The position numbers and the translations under genes were made by a program. From Nymphaea colorata (taxonomy: Eukaryota; Streptophyta; Magnoliopsida; Nymphaeales; Nymphaeaceae): a stretch of 64,000 nt of DNA. Positions 37,676 through 51,814 of this stretch are shown here, piece after piece; the first letter of the stretch is position 1; every line of letters starts with the position of its first letter. The notes beneath the pieces are model-generated. The model was not told the DNA's origin. It saw nothing but the letters and a program-made list of their open reading frames with translations, and searched no databases. The stretch spans positions 21,706,535-21,770,534 of the forward strand of contig NC_045149.1 of the NCBI RefSeq assembly GCF_008831285.2, written 5' to 3'.

Positions 37676-39314
37676 TAAAAGAGTTTTTTTTTTTTTTTTT
37701 TTCTCATTTGAAATTAATATTCCATCTATTGAAGGGAGATGTCGTTATTTTGCAAACTATCTGAATCACGTTACTTCCTATCTCGTATCGTTGCTTCTTT
37801 TCCTATAATCTAGTGGTGGGGATCTCAATGGATCAGATTTTAATCGAACATGGATCCGAATCAGAATTTACTTAGTCGGCTTAATTGGTAGTTGGTTTTC
37901 CATTTAATCCACTGATTTATATCCAAATTTGAATTTGAGTCCCAAACAAAATCCATTGGCATAGTAAGACTGAATCTGAAGCCGTAGAGTCCTTGGGGTT
38001 TCGGGCCTGCCAGACTCAGATCCAGCTTCCGAACATCATGTATAAATTGACTTGAATTAGCCGTTTCAAATCGAAGGGGAAGCTTTTTGGATTTGACAGA
38101 TTTTTCTTGATTTAGTTTTGTATATTTTTGTTCTCTATTTTTTTTATTCTTAAAAATTTTAAATATAAAAATATTATTTTGATTCGGTTCACCAACAATT
38201 TTTGTTAGCAACCATTATCTGAAATTCTTTTGTTGACCAATTAGATTTTGAAAACTGAATCTATCAACATTTCTCTCGGAAGCGATCGAGCCAACTGCAG
38301 GAAAACATGGAATTTAAATGGATTGGATTATTCAATTAATTGAATATTACTTAAATTGAACTCGATTGGATATACATAGATAGTATCAATAGCAGAGCCA
38401 AATTTACTGTTGTATAAATTTTATTTTTTGATGGGACGCAACGTATATAAATAAGTAAATAATTGTAAGACATTTATATAAAAATAAAGAAAATTTTTTG
38501 TTGCTGGTGTGGCAATTGCCCACGCAAGCATATATGTAGCTCTGCTACTGCATAGACTCTCCGATATGAATATAAGGTACATGGATGTAAATACACGTTC
38601 GGGTATTGGTACGAAGATGCAGATACAAACTCAACAAATTTAGCAAACATTGGTACAGAAATACGGCAGTGTATATACATGTATATATACAAAATATCAG
38701 AAAAAAATTCAAAATGAAGGCAACTTTTAAATAAATAAGTAGTATAGATAAAAATAATATATGTTAATAACTAATAACTAGTAAAAAAGCATCAAACGTA
38801 ACTTAAAAACAAGCTAAATCAAGCAAAAATAGATAGTTTGGATCAATTTTGAGCCAAGAAATACACAGATTTATCCAAGTACCAGATTTACCATGTTGAT
38901 AATGGACACCTAACTGAAGTTCTTATGTGATTTATATATGAATTGTTACATAAAATTCAAAAGCTGCAGTCACGAGTGGAATTATATAAATCGGACCTGA
39001 AATATTTCATCATTCAGTCCGATCAGCGGATTTGAGTTTGAATTGAATATTAGATTATATATATCCAAACCAGGTGGACTTTCTCAACGGAAACCCGACA
39101 TGTAAGGGTAAGAGCGTAATTTTCTACGGGTAAACTGGTTTCCCACTGGGCGAGTCGCGCGCAGGCCGAGACGAGGGAAGGGAAAAACTCAAAAAGTCAG
39201 GTGCTCTGAACGCGCTCTGCCTCTCTCATTCTCTCTTCTCTCTCGCTCTCGCTCTCTCTTTTCCTCGTTTCTCGTCCGCGCGCTCGCCGGGATCTTGCTC
39301 GTTTCCCGGAAACC
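37676..39314. other. Intergenic DNA and 5' leader of the ARF-GAP gene
   Basis: AT-rich to about 39050. A possible 164-bp hAT-like relic lies at 38387-38550. From about 39110 the sequence becomes GC- and CT-rich (ctctct-rich at 39218-39260), typical of a plant 5' untranslated leader. A TATA-like attatatatat lies at about 39053-39063, but its distance to the start codon leaves its role open. Confidence 0.5.
38387..38550. mobile_element. Possible hAT-like relic, 164 bp
   Basis: Ends caatagcagagc and gctctgctactg form an 11-of-12 inverted repeat starting CA and ending TG. Flanking octamers gatagtat and catagact agree at five of eight positions. A subterminal ggcaattgccca block resembles a similar block at 52665-52680. 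Confidence 0.35.
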
Positions 39315-42300
39315 ATGGCAACGGCGGAGAACTTTAACGACAAGAACGCCATCTTTCGCAAGTTGAAATCGAGGTCGGAGAACAAGGTCTGGACTTCTGT
39401 CTGCCGCTCACGCTCTTTCTTTCCTATTCAACCTTTATTTTATTGGGTTGGGAATTCGTTGATCTGAACCGGTAACCTTTCCGATCGATGCCGCAGATGT
39501 GCTTCGATTGTAACGCGAAGAATCCAACTTGGGCGTCGGTTACTTACGGGGTCTTCCTCTGCATCGACTGCTCGGCCGTTCATCGGAGCCTTGGTGTGCA
39601 TGTCAGCTTCGTCAGGTAGTCTGGCTGCTTGCCTTTCCGAGTTCGGGCTTCGGGCCAATGGATGTCATGGTCAATTGTTTCTGTGGAACTTCCTTCAGCT
39701 TTTTTGGTTGGATTGATGACAAGTGAATTTTTTTCTCTTCCTTTGTTGGATTAATCGGGTGTTGAGTGCGTCCTCTGATTGCTCGATTTGATGATGACTA
39801 TTGATGCATGAGTTGGTGCTCTCGAGGTGCAAGGGGCGAGCATTTTGAATTCGTGAGGTTTGTTGAACCTCGGAGCAGTGGTGTTCGATTCTAAATTAAG
39901 AAATTTGAACGGATGGGAATCCGGTGTTGTTCTCTCTAATTTTCCTTCGCAATGATTTCTGTGAAATGATTTTCTTTGCTTTGCTTAATCTTTTTTTTCT
40001 ATGGTCACAATGAAGCATTGGTTGATGGATCACTTTCATGGAAACTTTTCTTTTCTCTCCAGCTTCAATAAGTGAACGAATTTATTTGGCATAATGTAAA
40101 GGTTTTTCTGTTACATTTTTATACGGGTTGCATACAGTTGAGAAATATCAACCTGCTGCTGAATAATTTTGTGTTTCGATGCCAATAACCTTACGTTGTA
40201 TGCTGTTAGTGGGAGACAAATTAAGGTAAGATTGCAGTTGGTGAATGAGAATTTTGTGACCGTCAGGGTTCCAAGACTAAGTTATTCAGGTTGTTAAATA
40301 AAGTATAAAGCTTAAGACAAAATAGATCTTCTATTTGTTGTCCTTTGCCTATTTTCTGCAGAGGGCTGTATTCACGGAAGAAGTCTGTTCTTTACAAGCA
40401 TTTTGGATTTCAAGATATTGAATTCTTGTTGTATGCTGAATATTTAGTGTAATATAGTCACCGGAGCTCACTAAGCATTTGCTGGAGTAGTGGATATGAA
40501 GAGGAATTGCTAGGTCATGGCATGAAGGTAGAAGTTTTTCGGGATTCACAAGTTGAAAGTTGCAGAGTTAATAGAACTCAAGACTAGATGCAGGCAGGAA
40601 TTTCTGGGAAGATTATGAAGACTATTCCTAACTGATGCAATGAGAAGCAAGGGAAATAAGATGTTACCATGCATCCTTAAAAAAAAAAAGTAAGCTTCAA
40701 AATAATTGGAGGAATGTTTTGCTTGCAGATTAACAGAAAAAAAAAAGATTGAAAAGAATGCAAAAGGTTGACAAATTTGTACATCGGGCTAAGAGGGCAA
40801 TAATGTGTAAAGGATCTTTCCTTTAGAGACCCCTTGAAAAGCTAGCCCAAACCCTGTGATTGGTATAGTGATGTTTGGATTTCTTGTAATGGTCACACCA
40901 AACTCATGCACAAGAGCATGTTATTTTGACTCAATAGAAGATAGCATATTTAATATGTCAGTACGGGGATAATTTTATTAAACATATCCACTTACTTCAG
41001 GAAAAATGGTTTAGATATCTCCAAGAAGAGTTCATCTATATCTTAAATAAAATAGTCAAATTCCTCTCATGACCAAAATAGGTATAGCATTGTCACATTG
41101 CCAACCCTGCCCATGCACCTAAATTTCGAGCAACACCCTTTGGCTATGCAGAATTATCATCCAAATTTTGAGTAACCAACTCTACAAAGTGTCGATTGAA
41201 TTTCAGTTGACACTTCTTAAGAACCTTGTGAAGTCCCTTGATAAATTCTAGGACAGCTTTTTTCAGTCCAAAAACTTAGAACTTGTCAAAATAGGTAATG
41301 TTTGTACAGAAAATAATTGGTTGGTGGTTGTGGAAGAAGAAGGGAAGTGGTAGGGTGGAAATAATGTGGTCATAGTGGTAGATGTGGCTACTACAATTGT
41401 AGTCATGTCTGTATGCAAATAGGTGTGTATCAAAGGTGAGAAATATGATGGATGAAGGGGATAGTGGAAATGATGGTGGTTATGACAATAAGGTAGCGTT
41501 TGGTTGGGCACCCTGATGTGGAGGGGAAACTTCACTAGGGGAAAATTCCCTTGGTAAAGGGTGGAAGGGGAGAAATTTCCCCTCATCCTAAAATGAGGTG
41601 TGCTTGATGAACTAAAAAAAGCTTGAGTAGAGAAACTTTTGGGTGATTGATGACTACGTCATGAGGGAAGGGGAGACAAACAGTTGTAAATAACCAACTG
41701 TTACAATGTCTTTATTTTTTAATTTGTTTTTCAATAATCACACGATTTTTATCTTATTTATTTTATCTCATACTTTTATTTGAGATATATTCGAAATTCC
41801 AAAATAAGTTGTCAGGCTATACTTTTATTATAAATATATTTAAAATTGAAAAATAAGCTGGTGGGCCACACTTTTTTAATATATTCAAAATTATTGTAAA
41901 TTACTTTTATTTCAAAGGAAACTTCATTTAGATGCATATTATCTACTTTGCATTCTCACATACCAAGGGAACAACCCAGCATTTAATCAAATAACGTGTT
42001 CATACCAGCTCAACCCTGTCATGATAAAAGTTGAACATGATACATCATACATCCATCTGAGCACCTAATTTGTGCAATTGAGGAACAACCACATGCAATA
42101 GCATCATATTCCAAGACACTATCAACCATCTATATCAGTTTGCCACTTAGGTGGCTCATGACAACTTGGGTTGGCCCTGCTATGCTGTATGAGGGTGTGC
42201 AATGTTTGAAAATACATGTAATGTGCCTCAAGAGGTATAGCGTAGCTGGTCGGGTTAAGGTCCTGTAATAAGGCATGTCTCTAGTTTAATTCTTGTGGAC

Positions 42301-45300
42301 ACCTTGCTCTTGCGTCTTAAGGTGATGAGACACAACACCTAAGTTGAAGGGTGCACCACTGTCACTGTTGATGTCGGCACAACTTATGACCCGAAATGGA
42401 GGGGGGAAGTCGATGGCCTTCGGTCCTTGTTGTGGGTGGTAAAGGCTCACCCAAAAAAATACATGGGAAGGTAAAAATGAGTTGTCATTAGCTTCAGTCA
42501 TGCAAGAAGAAGTGAGAGGAGGGCATGTTCTAAAAGTGGGACATGCAATCTGTGGGCATAAGGCCATAAAATGGATTGTTGTTGCTGCAGCATCTGCAAG
42601 TCAGGTTAGTAATGAGTCCAAAACATGCCTGCTGCAGCAGTGCCAGATCTATAAAATCTAAGCCCGGTGGACAAAAATGATATAGTGAGATGAGAAAACA
42701 TTGATTGCTGAGAAGAAAAAGTCATGCAGTTAGAAGAGAAAATCACCAAAAAATGACCTCTGACCAGCATCAATGATCAATGAAGAATGGGGCCACACAG
42801 ATAGGGAGAGAGAGGGAGGTGTTAGGTGCTGCCAAGATAAGGTTTTGTTTTTTAATATAATAAAGACAGGCTGCTTCAGGGAAGAAGATACCATTTCAGA
42901 TCATCTGTAGCTTTTTTTCCGGAGGGCAGGAAAGCTGCATGGTGGCAGAGTTAGATTTTTTTTTTTCTTAGCTGGGGCATTGTATAGTTTTAAAAGTTTT
43001 CACTAGGGTTCAGAACAACCTTAGCTGTTGTTGGCATGGAGGTGGAACACAGTTGCCACTGTCATGGAGGAAGGAGGCCACTGTTGCAATCTTCAGACTG
43101 CTGGTACGCCCTGATAAAGAGAGTAATTTACCGGGTGAAAAAGTCAGACCCTCAGGTAAATTTCACCCAAAATCTCCAGGTTTCAGGTAGGAAAATTAAC
43201 CTTGTTTGATGGGGGCAGGGAAAGCCATGTTGTTTCCCCTCTTTTACAGTATTTCCACGCCCCATCAAATGCACCCAAAAGATGGTGGGAGTGGCAGTGC
43301 ACTTGTAACATATAAAACTGATTTTGAGGCGAGGCATGGAACACATTTTTCAAGCACAACTAGGGATTTATGATGGAATTCATGTACCGATGCCTTTAGA
43401 GGCCTTGGCCTTTGTATCTGGCAGTCCCGATAGGCTGATTCCATAATCTGTCCTTTTTTTTTTGTTTTTAACCTAGGAGTCATGATTCCATAATTTTTTG
43501 GGAACATCATTTCCAGTGAAAAGTTTCTGATTTCCAGAGTTTGTCCAATACTCCAATCTATTTTCTGAGTCAGCCATGTTCTGCTTTTAACATGTGCTTT
43601 TTGGCATCCATATATGCTTCTTATGACTATGTTGTGTACCATTTTCACTATTAGAAGATTTATGGTATGCCATGGGAATAATGACTACTGTTGCATAATT
43701 TGGTGTACATGTCAACCATGCAAAAATGGTGACAGTTGGAATTGAGAGTTTTTTCTAGGTTACTTGGTTAAGGTTTGCATGAGAAGGAGGGCTGAATCCT
43801 TGAAGATGAAATGATGCAATTTGTGTTGTATTAATGGCGTTCTTTCATTATATATTTATATGTTTGATATTTGGTTCTTGTCAGGTTTCTTTCTTTTATT
43901 TTCATTTCCTGACCATATGTTATCACATGTGTGTTATTCTATGGGGCATCAGTATGTCTAAATGCTAGACTACATTGCCTGTTTTATGAAGTATCATCTT
44001 GTCACATGCTAGTCTTTGTCCATTTGCAGACCATTTTATACATATGGAAAAAATTTTATTATCTAGTGAGTAAACTACATAAGCTATAGCTTCTAGGAGA
44101 ATTTCATTCTTCAGAGCAATGTTATCACTGGCGTATCGTATCGCGTATTGGTCGGGCCGACCTATACGCCGTATCGTAACGTATCGTAAAATTAATTTTT
44201 AATTTGTAAAAAATATTAAAAAATTATAAAAAATAGAAAAAAAATAGAAAAATTCTAAAAAAAATCTGAAAAAACAAGCAAAACTCTCTCTTGATATGAT
44301 TTGCTTACAATAATTGCACTTAACTCTTAACCTATCTTTGGGATTCACCCTTGTACACCACTGCCATGCAGGATCCGACATTATATCTTCACAAAATAAG
44401 TAAAAACATACAAATAAATGTAGGAAATAAGAGAAATGAATGATTCAACAACAAAAATGAGTTATTTCTTACCTTTTTGGTGTTAGAAACTAAAAAATCC
44501 TCTTTCTCCAAGCTTCCCACCGTCTCGAGACTCCTCACAACGAGAAATAAAGCTTCTTCACCGGCAAATCTTGATGCAAATGGAGAAAATCTCTCCCTCC
44601 CATGTCTCTTGCAGTGTTTAGAAACAAGAAAAGAGAGAGAGAGAGAAGCATAGGTTTCAAAATAAGATGCAAAAAAGGGGCCGTCGGGCCCCTTTTTCAT
44701 TTTACCCCTATATCGTACGATACGGGGCTGTATCGCATGTATTGTGCGATACGGGTGTGATACGCACGTGTATCATGTTTCGAACACGTATCGTACAAGT
44801 TTTTTTGACCTATACGATACATATCGTATGATATGCGTCTGTATCGTATTATACAAATAACATTGCTTCAGAGTTCAGGATACACATTGGCAAGGTTGTG
44901 CTCTTATCATCTTCTTTATTCTGCAAAAGTGATAAGCTACTACCTATAGGTTTTTCAGTGTCTTGGTTTTGCCCATAAATTGCGTGTTCTGCTTCTATAA
45001 TATACCTGTAATTGGTTTACCTAAGTGGTAGGCAGGAACTAAAGTAATTTCACATGCTGCCATGCAGGAGATGGAATGTGGCAGAATTCATGCCTACATT
45101 TTGCTTTTAAACTTAAACATTGGGTACTTACCGCTTTTAGTTTCTTTTGAGATAAAATGGACTTCTACATTTGCGTATTTTGCTGCTCAATATTTGGATT
45201 TCTCTAGGTGAAGTACAAGTGCATTGTGTTCCATGCTGCTATAAATTCATGGCTGCACTTTCCTTGAAGCTTGAGCATCAGTTTTGACTGTTTGTAAGTT

Positions 45301-48167
45301 GCTTTTGAGATCAAGGACTCCTTTGTGTTTTAATGTTTTGCTGTTCAATATTTGGATTTTGCTAGGTGAAGCATTGACATTTCATGTTCCCCCCGATTGT
45401 TAGCCATTTCATTATGAGAATAATGTCTTCTGCACTGCTGAAGCTTATACCATGTTGCTTGGCAAACAGGTCGACAAATTTAGATTCATGGACCCCAGAA
45501 CAGCTAAAGATGATGAGTTTTGGAGGAAATAATCGTGCTCATGTTTTCTTTAAACAGCATGGATGGACTGATGGTGGTAAAATTGAAGCAAAATACACAT
45601 CAAGAGCTGCTGAACTATACAGGCAACTTTTGTCAAAAGAAGTTGCAAAGAGTGGCACTGATGACATTGTTTTGAATTCTCCAAAATCTCCTATTGCTTT
45701 CTCCCAGTCTGCAAATGCTATTGGTGGTTTTCCTGATGACAAGGTTGTGGAAATTGCAAAAGAAGCTCCAATTGATAAGCCTATGTCACCTAAAACTCCT
45801 TCTCAACCTGTCAAGAAACCTCTTGGTGCAAAGAAAACAGGAACTAAGACAGGAGGACTGGGTGCTAGGAAACTTACTACGAAGGTACATGCACCTCAAG
45901 AAGTTTGAGGTTATACCAATAAATTAATTTTTCTGGATCGCTTTGAAGTTTTATGAGTTGTGAATTTTCTTCAGTATAATATTTCTTAGTGACTTTTTGA
46001 CTACAGACCAGTGAAAGCCTGTATGATCAAAAGCCTGTTGAACCTGCACCAGTGGTTAGTTCCTCAGTTAGTTCTACCACTACACTGACTTCCTCTTTAC
46101 CTTCCCGTTTTGAATATGTGGAGAGTATGAATTCTGATGACAATACTAGTGGCCCTCAAGTCATCAGCCACGTTTCTCCACCCAAATCTTCAAGCTTCTT
46201 TGCAGAATATGGAATGGGGAGTGGCACTGAGAAAAGAGCATCTTCCAGTTCTAAAGTACAGGTGCCATTCTTTCCATCGCTCTTTTAGTGATCTACATGT
46301 CTTTTAAGAAGGTATGTTTTTTTGTCGTTTTAGTTCCTCAAGCTTATGATACATGCCTTGTACTCATAGACGTGATATAAATAACTTTTCTATGTATGAT
46401 TTTTTATTTTAACTGTTGAAGGAGTCATCCTTTAAAGTTTAAACATGTACCTTTTTTTCTCCTACTAAAGGAAATGGTGTGCGTGGCTTGTCTCTGTTTA
46501 TTTCCTTCCAGCAGTTTGACATTTATTATCTAAACAATGCTACCTGGTAAAAGGAGTTTCTGCTTTTCTCTTTAATGACAATGCTCAATCTCTCTCATTT
46601 ATTCTTTTAAAAGAGGTTTAATCTGCTCTTCTGGTGTTACTGTGATTCTTTTGATCCCAGTGTTGTTTATCGCCTTAAGCCCTCATTTGAAGAATTGTTG
46701 TTTTTTAGATTCTGAAAGATCTTCACTCAAACACCAGTGATTGGCTGGGCTGTTAATCTTCAAATTTCAATATATTATCTATAAGCAAGGGTAATATGTT
46801 TTAAAGACTAAAGAGGACAAGGCATTAAATTATAAGGAGGTTCGGAAAATGGAAAGGAAGAAGTAAAATAGTGGTTAAGTTTTCAATTTTGACATGGGAG
46901 CTAGGAAGTTTACTCGTTCTTTGTTGTTATTAGTTCCAGAATATCTACTGTGAGGACGTTTACTTTCTAACTGCTGTGTTGATGAATTGCAGATTGAGGA
47001 GACAAATGAAGCCAGACAGAAATTCTCTAATGCAAAGTCTATTTCATCAGCTCAGTTTTTTGGTGATCAAAGTAAGGCTAGTGATGTGGAGACCCAAGTC
47101 ACCTTGCAGAAGTTCTCGGTATATTTAGTATTTCTGATAGAGTTTTATGTTACTGTCAAGTGCCTTCTGTTGCAATTGTATCTTTAAATTATATTTTTCA
47201 TAATCTTAGTCTCTTATGTACCTGGCAAGTTGTTTTTTCCTTGCATCTGGCCTGAGTTCCTTTCCAATGGCTTTTTTCATTTTTTGTGTGTGTCTGTGTG
47301 CTTGCAAATTTAGTTTTTGACTTGCTATTCTTAGGAATTCTTTTGTCTTACCATAGGGTTCAGCCGCTATTTCAAGTGCTGATCTTTTTGGCCAAAGCAG
47401 AAATGATTCTCGGGTTGACTTGACAGCAAGTGACCTTATTAACCGCATTTCTTTTCAGGTACTTGTGATTTTTTGCTTCCCAAATTCATTTTACATTGGT
47501 GTAGTTGACTAGCAAAACTAGTCAGTTTGGATGTTATTCTTGTTTTTCAGTTATTCTAGTCTTAAGTTGTGGGTTAAACTCTCTTTTCTTTTCCTTTTTC
47601 TGTCACATAACATTTTTTCTTATTAACTTGCATGTCAGTTTTGGAGTTAGCGTCTGTAGAGTTCTCACATAACTTGAACACGGAAGCTCATCTATGATGA
47701 AGTTACATCTTATCTGTATCGGTGTATGAAAAATAGCTTATCTGATTTATAGGAACTTCTTAAGACTTTCCATGCCTTTCAATGATGAGCAAGTCTTTGA
47801 TTATATTGACTTCGGTTCTGGTTTTGGTTTTCCTCCCCCAGCTCCTCCTCCTGGGCAGAAATATTTAGCAATCCTCGGCTGATTGTTCTGCTGAACAATG
47901 AATCCCATCTCTGGAATTGAATGGTTTTTTTTTTTTATTTATGATTTCACAATCATTTTATGTCCCTGCTTGTAATTTGAACTATTCAAGTTTTGTTCCT
48001 ACCGTATATTCCTTTGGTCATTTTTCTATGTTACATGAAAAATATATTTTACTTTTCAGGCATCACAAGACATTTCTTCATTGAAGAACATAGCAGGGGA
48101 GACTGGCAAGAAACTTACGTCTTTAGCTTCGAGCTTCCTAACGGATATTCAGGACAGAATTCTTTGA
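39315..48167 (+). CDS. ARF GTPase-activating protein, AGD8/9/10 type (7 exons, 398 aa)
   Basis: It stimulates GTP hydrolysis on ARF GTPases in Golgi/vesicle traffic (family knowledge). Exons: 39315-39386, 39497-39615, 45470-45884, 46007-46261, 46993-47118, 47357-47458 and 48060-48167, all with GT-AG introns and a closed frame of 399 codons. The start has a strong context (aaccATGGC). The ArfGAP domain covers about 10-125: zinc finger C26-x2-C29-x16-C46-x2-C49, arginine finger R54 in HRSLG, then [16 protein letters not shown]. The rest is low-complexity, with the subfamily motifs [30 protein letters not shown] and a C-terminal [10 protein letters not shown]...DIQDRIL, matching ARFGAP2/3-like plant AGD8-10. 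No PH or C2 domain is present. Intron 2 is 5854 bp and hosts a SINE (42219-42455) and a hAT element (44117-44865). The gene runs tail-to-tail with the SCAI gene. Confidence 0.93.
42219..42455 (+). mobile_element. tRNA-derived SINE in ARF-GAP intron 2
   Basis: A 237-bp insert lies between copies of aaaatacatg (42209-42218 and 42456-42465). An A-box-like tagcgtagctgg is at 42238-42249 and a B-box-like agtttaattct at 42283-42293, spaced about as in tRNA genes. The 3' end is A-rich (cccaaa). The combination of Pol III boxes, an A-rich tail and a 10-bp duplication fits a plant SINE. Confidence 0.7.
44117..44865 (-). mobile_element. Internally deleted hAT element in ARF-GAP intron 2, 749 bp
   Basis: A perfect 8-bp target duplication cttcagag lies at 44109-44116 and 44866-44873. 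Its ends are CAATGTTAT and ATAACATTG, a perfect 9-bp inverted repeat. Subterminal regions are packed with cgtatcgta/tacgatacg motifs on both sides (44130-44190, 44705-44855). A piece of BED-finger transposase remains on the minus strand at 44199-44381, which independently confirms hAT identity. Confidence 0.88.
44199..44381 (-). pseudogene. hAT transposase fragment: N-terminal BED zinc finger
   Basis: The frame starts [12 protein letters not shown] and continues [13 protein letters not shown], the first half of the BED zinc finger that opens plant hAT transposases (the CxxC pair is present). The histidine half and the whole catalytic hAT domain are missing; the frame drifts into a phenylalanine-rich tail and stops. 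It is a relic left by internal deletion. Confidence 0.75.
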
Positions 48168-49600
48168 GCAAAAGTGCTTGTGGCTGTTTAAAATTATTTG
48201 TGGTCTAGCTCAGACACAATAAGTTCTGGTTTTTAGTATATATATATAATATATATATGTATACCTTAAAAGGTTCCTTTTCTTTTTCTTGGTTCTGGGA
48301 ATATCAATCGATAAATCCCATCTGATAGCATGGATGCTGTACCTTCAATGGTATGCAACGAACTTAAATGAACACACAACTGAGAGTCCTGTGTTCAAAT
48401 CTTCTTGCTCTTCCTGTTTCTGCTTTTAATATGACTGGAAATTGACTCGCCTTTCTCGATGAGAGAGATCGATCGATCTGGTTATACGCTTTTCAAGTGT
48501 CATACTCGGCTGGGAACTCTTGCTTCTACTAGGATTGATTGCTTAGCTATGCAAGATCGCGACTGAAAAGGATACCCACCAAACTATTCCCTCGCGCGAG
48601 TTTGAACATGTAGCCATGATTACTGTTGCTATTCCCAATCAACATCAATTTCCCAAGAGTAAATATATGGGAAACACCAAAACCATGATCGTATCGCCAG
48701 CACATGCACACAAGTTAAAATGTGCTTCGGTTTCAGATCCACTGTGAAATGCAAGTGTATCCATTTATAATGAACTGCACCCTATCTAACCCTGTTTTCC
48801 ATCAGCTCACTTAGCTCGCATGTGTCCAGTTGAGAAGATTGATGGATATCCTTAGATGCATCTCAATGCACATGAAATGGTAACTGGATTTTAGCAGTAT
48901 CATGATGATGCACAAAACTAACGTTTAAGTACTGTTTAGTTTTCGAAAAGGTTGAAAATGAGGTAAGGTGCTTCAAGCAGCCGAATATGGATGGCATAGG
49001 CACCATTCTCAGAAGCACCACCCGTGAAGGGCAAGACAGGTCCAACGAAAGGCCCGTTCTTGGAGACAAAAAAAGGGGTGGAGACAACATTAAAAGCCAC
49101 ATGGCCCAGACTTAGATGGGCGCACAAATGTCGTAGTCATACCGAAACCACTCTGCCCATGATCACACACAGAAATGCAATTTAATGCGCTCCAGGAGGG
49201 GAAACACGTACACTGGCCACCAGGACTATAAGTCTCAAAAAAGAAACTAGTCACAAAAGAAAAAGTCCATATCATCCAACATACTTCCACTCAAAAATTT
49301 CAGATCACAGACATGACACGATATCCAAACAATTGCATTGAATTCATTCACAGAAATGTCTGAAGAGCCTCTTTTCAGCTATCCTCAGTCTACATACCCT
49401 TGAACAGCCATGGAGATCATCCCAGTTAGACCCTTCATTTTGCTCAGACCACCTTGAGACAATCAGCGTCACATAGATTTCGACGGGGATCTACATAACG
49501 TCTGTGCAATACACACAAACGAGTGCACAATCCTCAATACTGATGGTGTTGAACAGAAAACCTCTAGGCAACAATTAAGCTTCATATAGAACAGGATGAA
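48168..49600. other. Tail-to-tail intergenic region between ARF-GAP and SCAI
   Basis: It should contain the two 3' untranslated regions. An AATAAG after the ARF-GAP stop (48210) and a tatata run at 48239-48259 are seen. Several short minus-strand frames (48863-49290) lie downstream of the SCAI stop; they have no recognisable domain and are treated as untranslated or intergenic. Confidence 0.5.
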
Positions 49601-51766
49601 TCATCGACTGCCTTCTCCTGGGGGACTGGAGTCATTCCCATCTCCATTCACTTGCTGTACGTCTGACACCTTTAGTTCTGTTAAAACTGATTCAATGCAA
49701 CTTTGTTGGAGAATACCATCAGAGAAAACGAAATGGCTGGCAACACCAAGTACATTGGCAATTCCAAGTATAGCAGATTGCAACCTTGGATTGATTGGGA
49801 GGAAGGAATTCGGCAAAGGAGGCAAGCATTCAGGAACAAATTCTTTCTGACTGAAAGTTGGGGCATAGAGAGACAAAACGGCTCGGCAGAATATGAACCT
49901 GAGAAAGCCAAATAACTACTTTAATGAAGATTGAAGAGCATCATGTGAACTAACCATTACGTTCTTCTCGGGAACAATACACTTGAACAAATAATATATC
50001 TGTTGGCAATTTCTCTCAAATTTTTTTCACCAAAATTTTGTTAAAAAATGGTTCTCGAGAAAATCTTGAAAATATTAAAATTTTCAAACATATAAAATTT
50101 ATCAAAAAAGTAATAAATGATCAGTACTTTTGGTTGTAAAAATTAGGAAAAAGGCATGGGAAATTGTTTTTCAACACATAATAAATGGGAATAAAATTTC
50201 TCTTAAAAGTAACTTTCAAAAACCCTCATATAAACATCATCATGTATTTGCGATAATATCACATTTTTCCACAATATTTTGAATTGCTTAAAAAATATCC
50301 ATGCACCTAAAGAAGGTTCAAACTTCAAACTAGGTAAAGAAGGTTCATACTAGAGATGTTAGATAAAATTTTCTGATTCTGCCTCTGCCAAAAAACATTC
50401 TATGTACAGAGAGAGAATATTTTCTTGGCAGGTACTCAAATAGAAAGAGAATTCCACCTCCCCTTTTTCAACTAATTCATTCAGCTTCCTTTTGCAAATC
50501 CCTGTTATGGAAGGGCAACTGGATAACTTCAATAAGAATTTGGGATAGATATCAGTTTCTAAAAATTTAGAGAAAGCAACACATATTCTATGAAATTTTC
50601 ACAGGACTGGCTATCTCGAAAAGATTCCAACCAGAATGTTTAACTTTAAAATTCTTGGGAGGTACGGCCCTAGCGAGTGACTATTGACTAAAGGCACATC
50701 TGAAAATAAAATTTAGGATATGAAATGACCTGAGAATAAGACGCCTCAAGAAAGGATCGTCAAATACTCTAATCCAAACTGGATCAAGTGAATCATCTGC
50801 TGCCAAAGAACTACCCCATTCCGCTAGGCATGTGGAAAGCAGCTTATCAGCCCCATGGTAATTGTGCTGAATCCAACAAGGAATAATGTCAACCAGGATA
50901 CGTTATATCAAAAGCAAATCTATGGTACCAATCAGTTTACCATGTCGACCAACTTGGAGCCAGATAGACCAACCAATTGGCAGAAGGCCTGTAAAGGGGC
51001 AGTGAGGAACATAGTAAACTGGCTACCACTAGAGTAACGAACTTTCTCCGTAGCACCAGAAGCAGGAGATGGGGATGCAGGTGAAAGAAGTAAAGCAGCT
51101 CTGTCACCTTTTTCTGTGCCACTGATATCCTGTAAGGCTTCAAAGAACATAGTATTAATGCATATACTTAACACACATTGCTAACAAAGACTGAACATAC
51201 TTATATTTTTGGAGAATTAAAAAAAATAGCGTTTGGGTTCAGTATTAGAATATTCACTTGATCACTGCAAAATAAAAAACACAAACTGAAAAACAAAAGC
51301 ACGGTTGTGTAACATCACTAGCAACAGTTTCTCTATATGAAAAAGGATAACAGTATATAGCCGCATAAAATACTCTCCTAATTTCTCTACTTTTTATACG
51401 AAAAGGTCAACAGCACATAGCTACATAAATTTTTCTTTATAGTTTTCTCTTACAAACCATTTTTCTTGTAAGAATCAAGTGAAGGTGTCAACACCAAATT
51501 CATCACCTAAAAGAAAGTTGAACAGAAATGTCATTACAAACACCTCGTGCACTTGTGGGACGAGGTGTGCGGTTAGCAGAACCCGACTCAATCAAACTGA
51601 GTTGGGTGCCATGTCAGGGCGCACCTGTGTCGACAGTCACCATTTTTGGCATATCCGTATGACTTACCTTTACTAATGATTTATGGTGTGACAAATTCTT
51701 AAATTTCAGACATCCAGCAACTACCCAGCATCTGACAGCATTGATTCCCCCCACCCCCCCTATATA

Positions 51767-51814
<48 letters not shown>

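Noticed and set aside
41490-41600. Foldback-like stretch with ggggaaa/tttcccc in ARF-GAP intron 2, starting gcgtttggttgggca
   Set aside because: It resembles a MITE end, but I could not find its partner end or target duplication.
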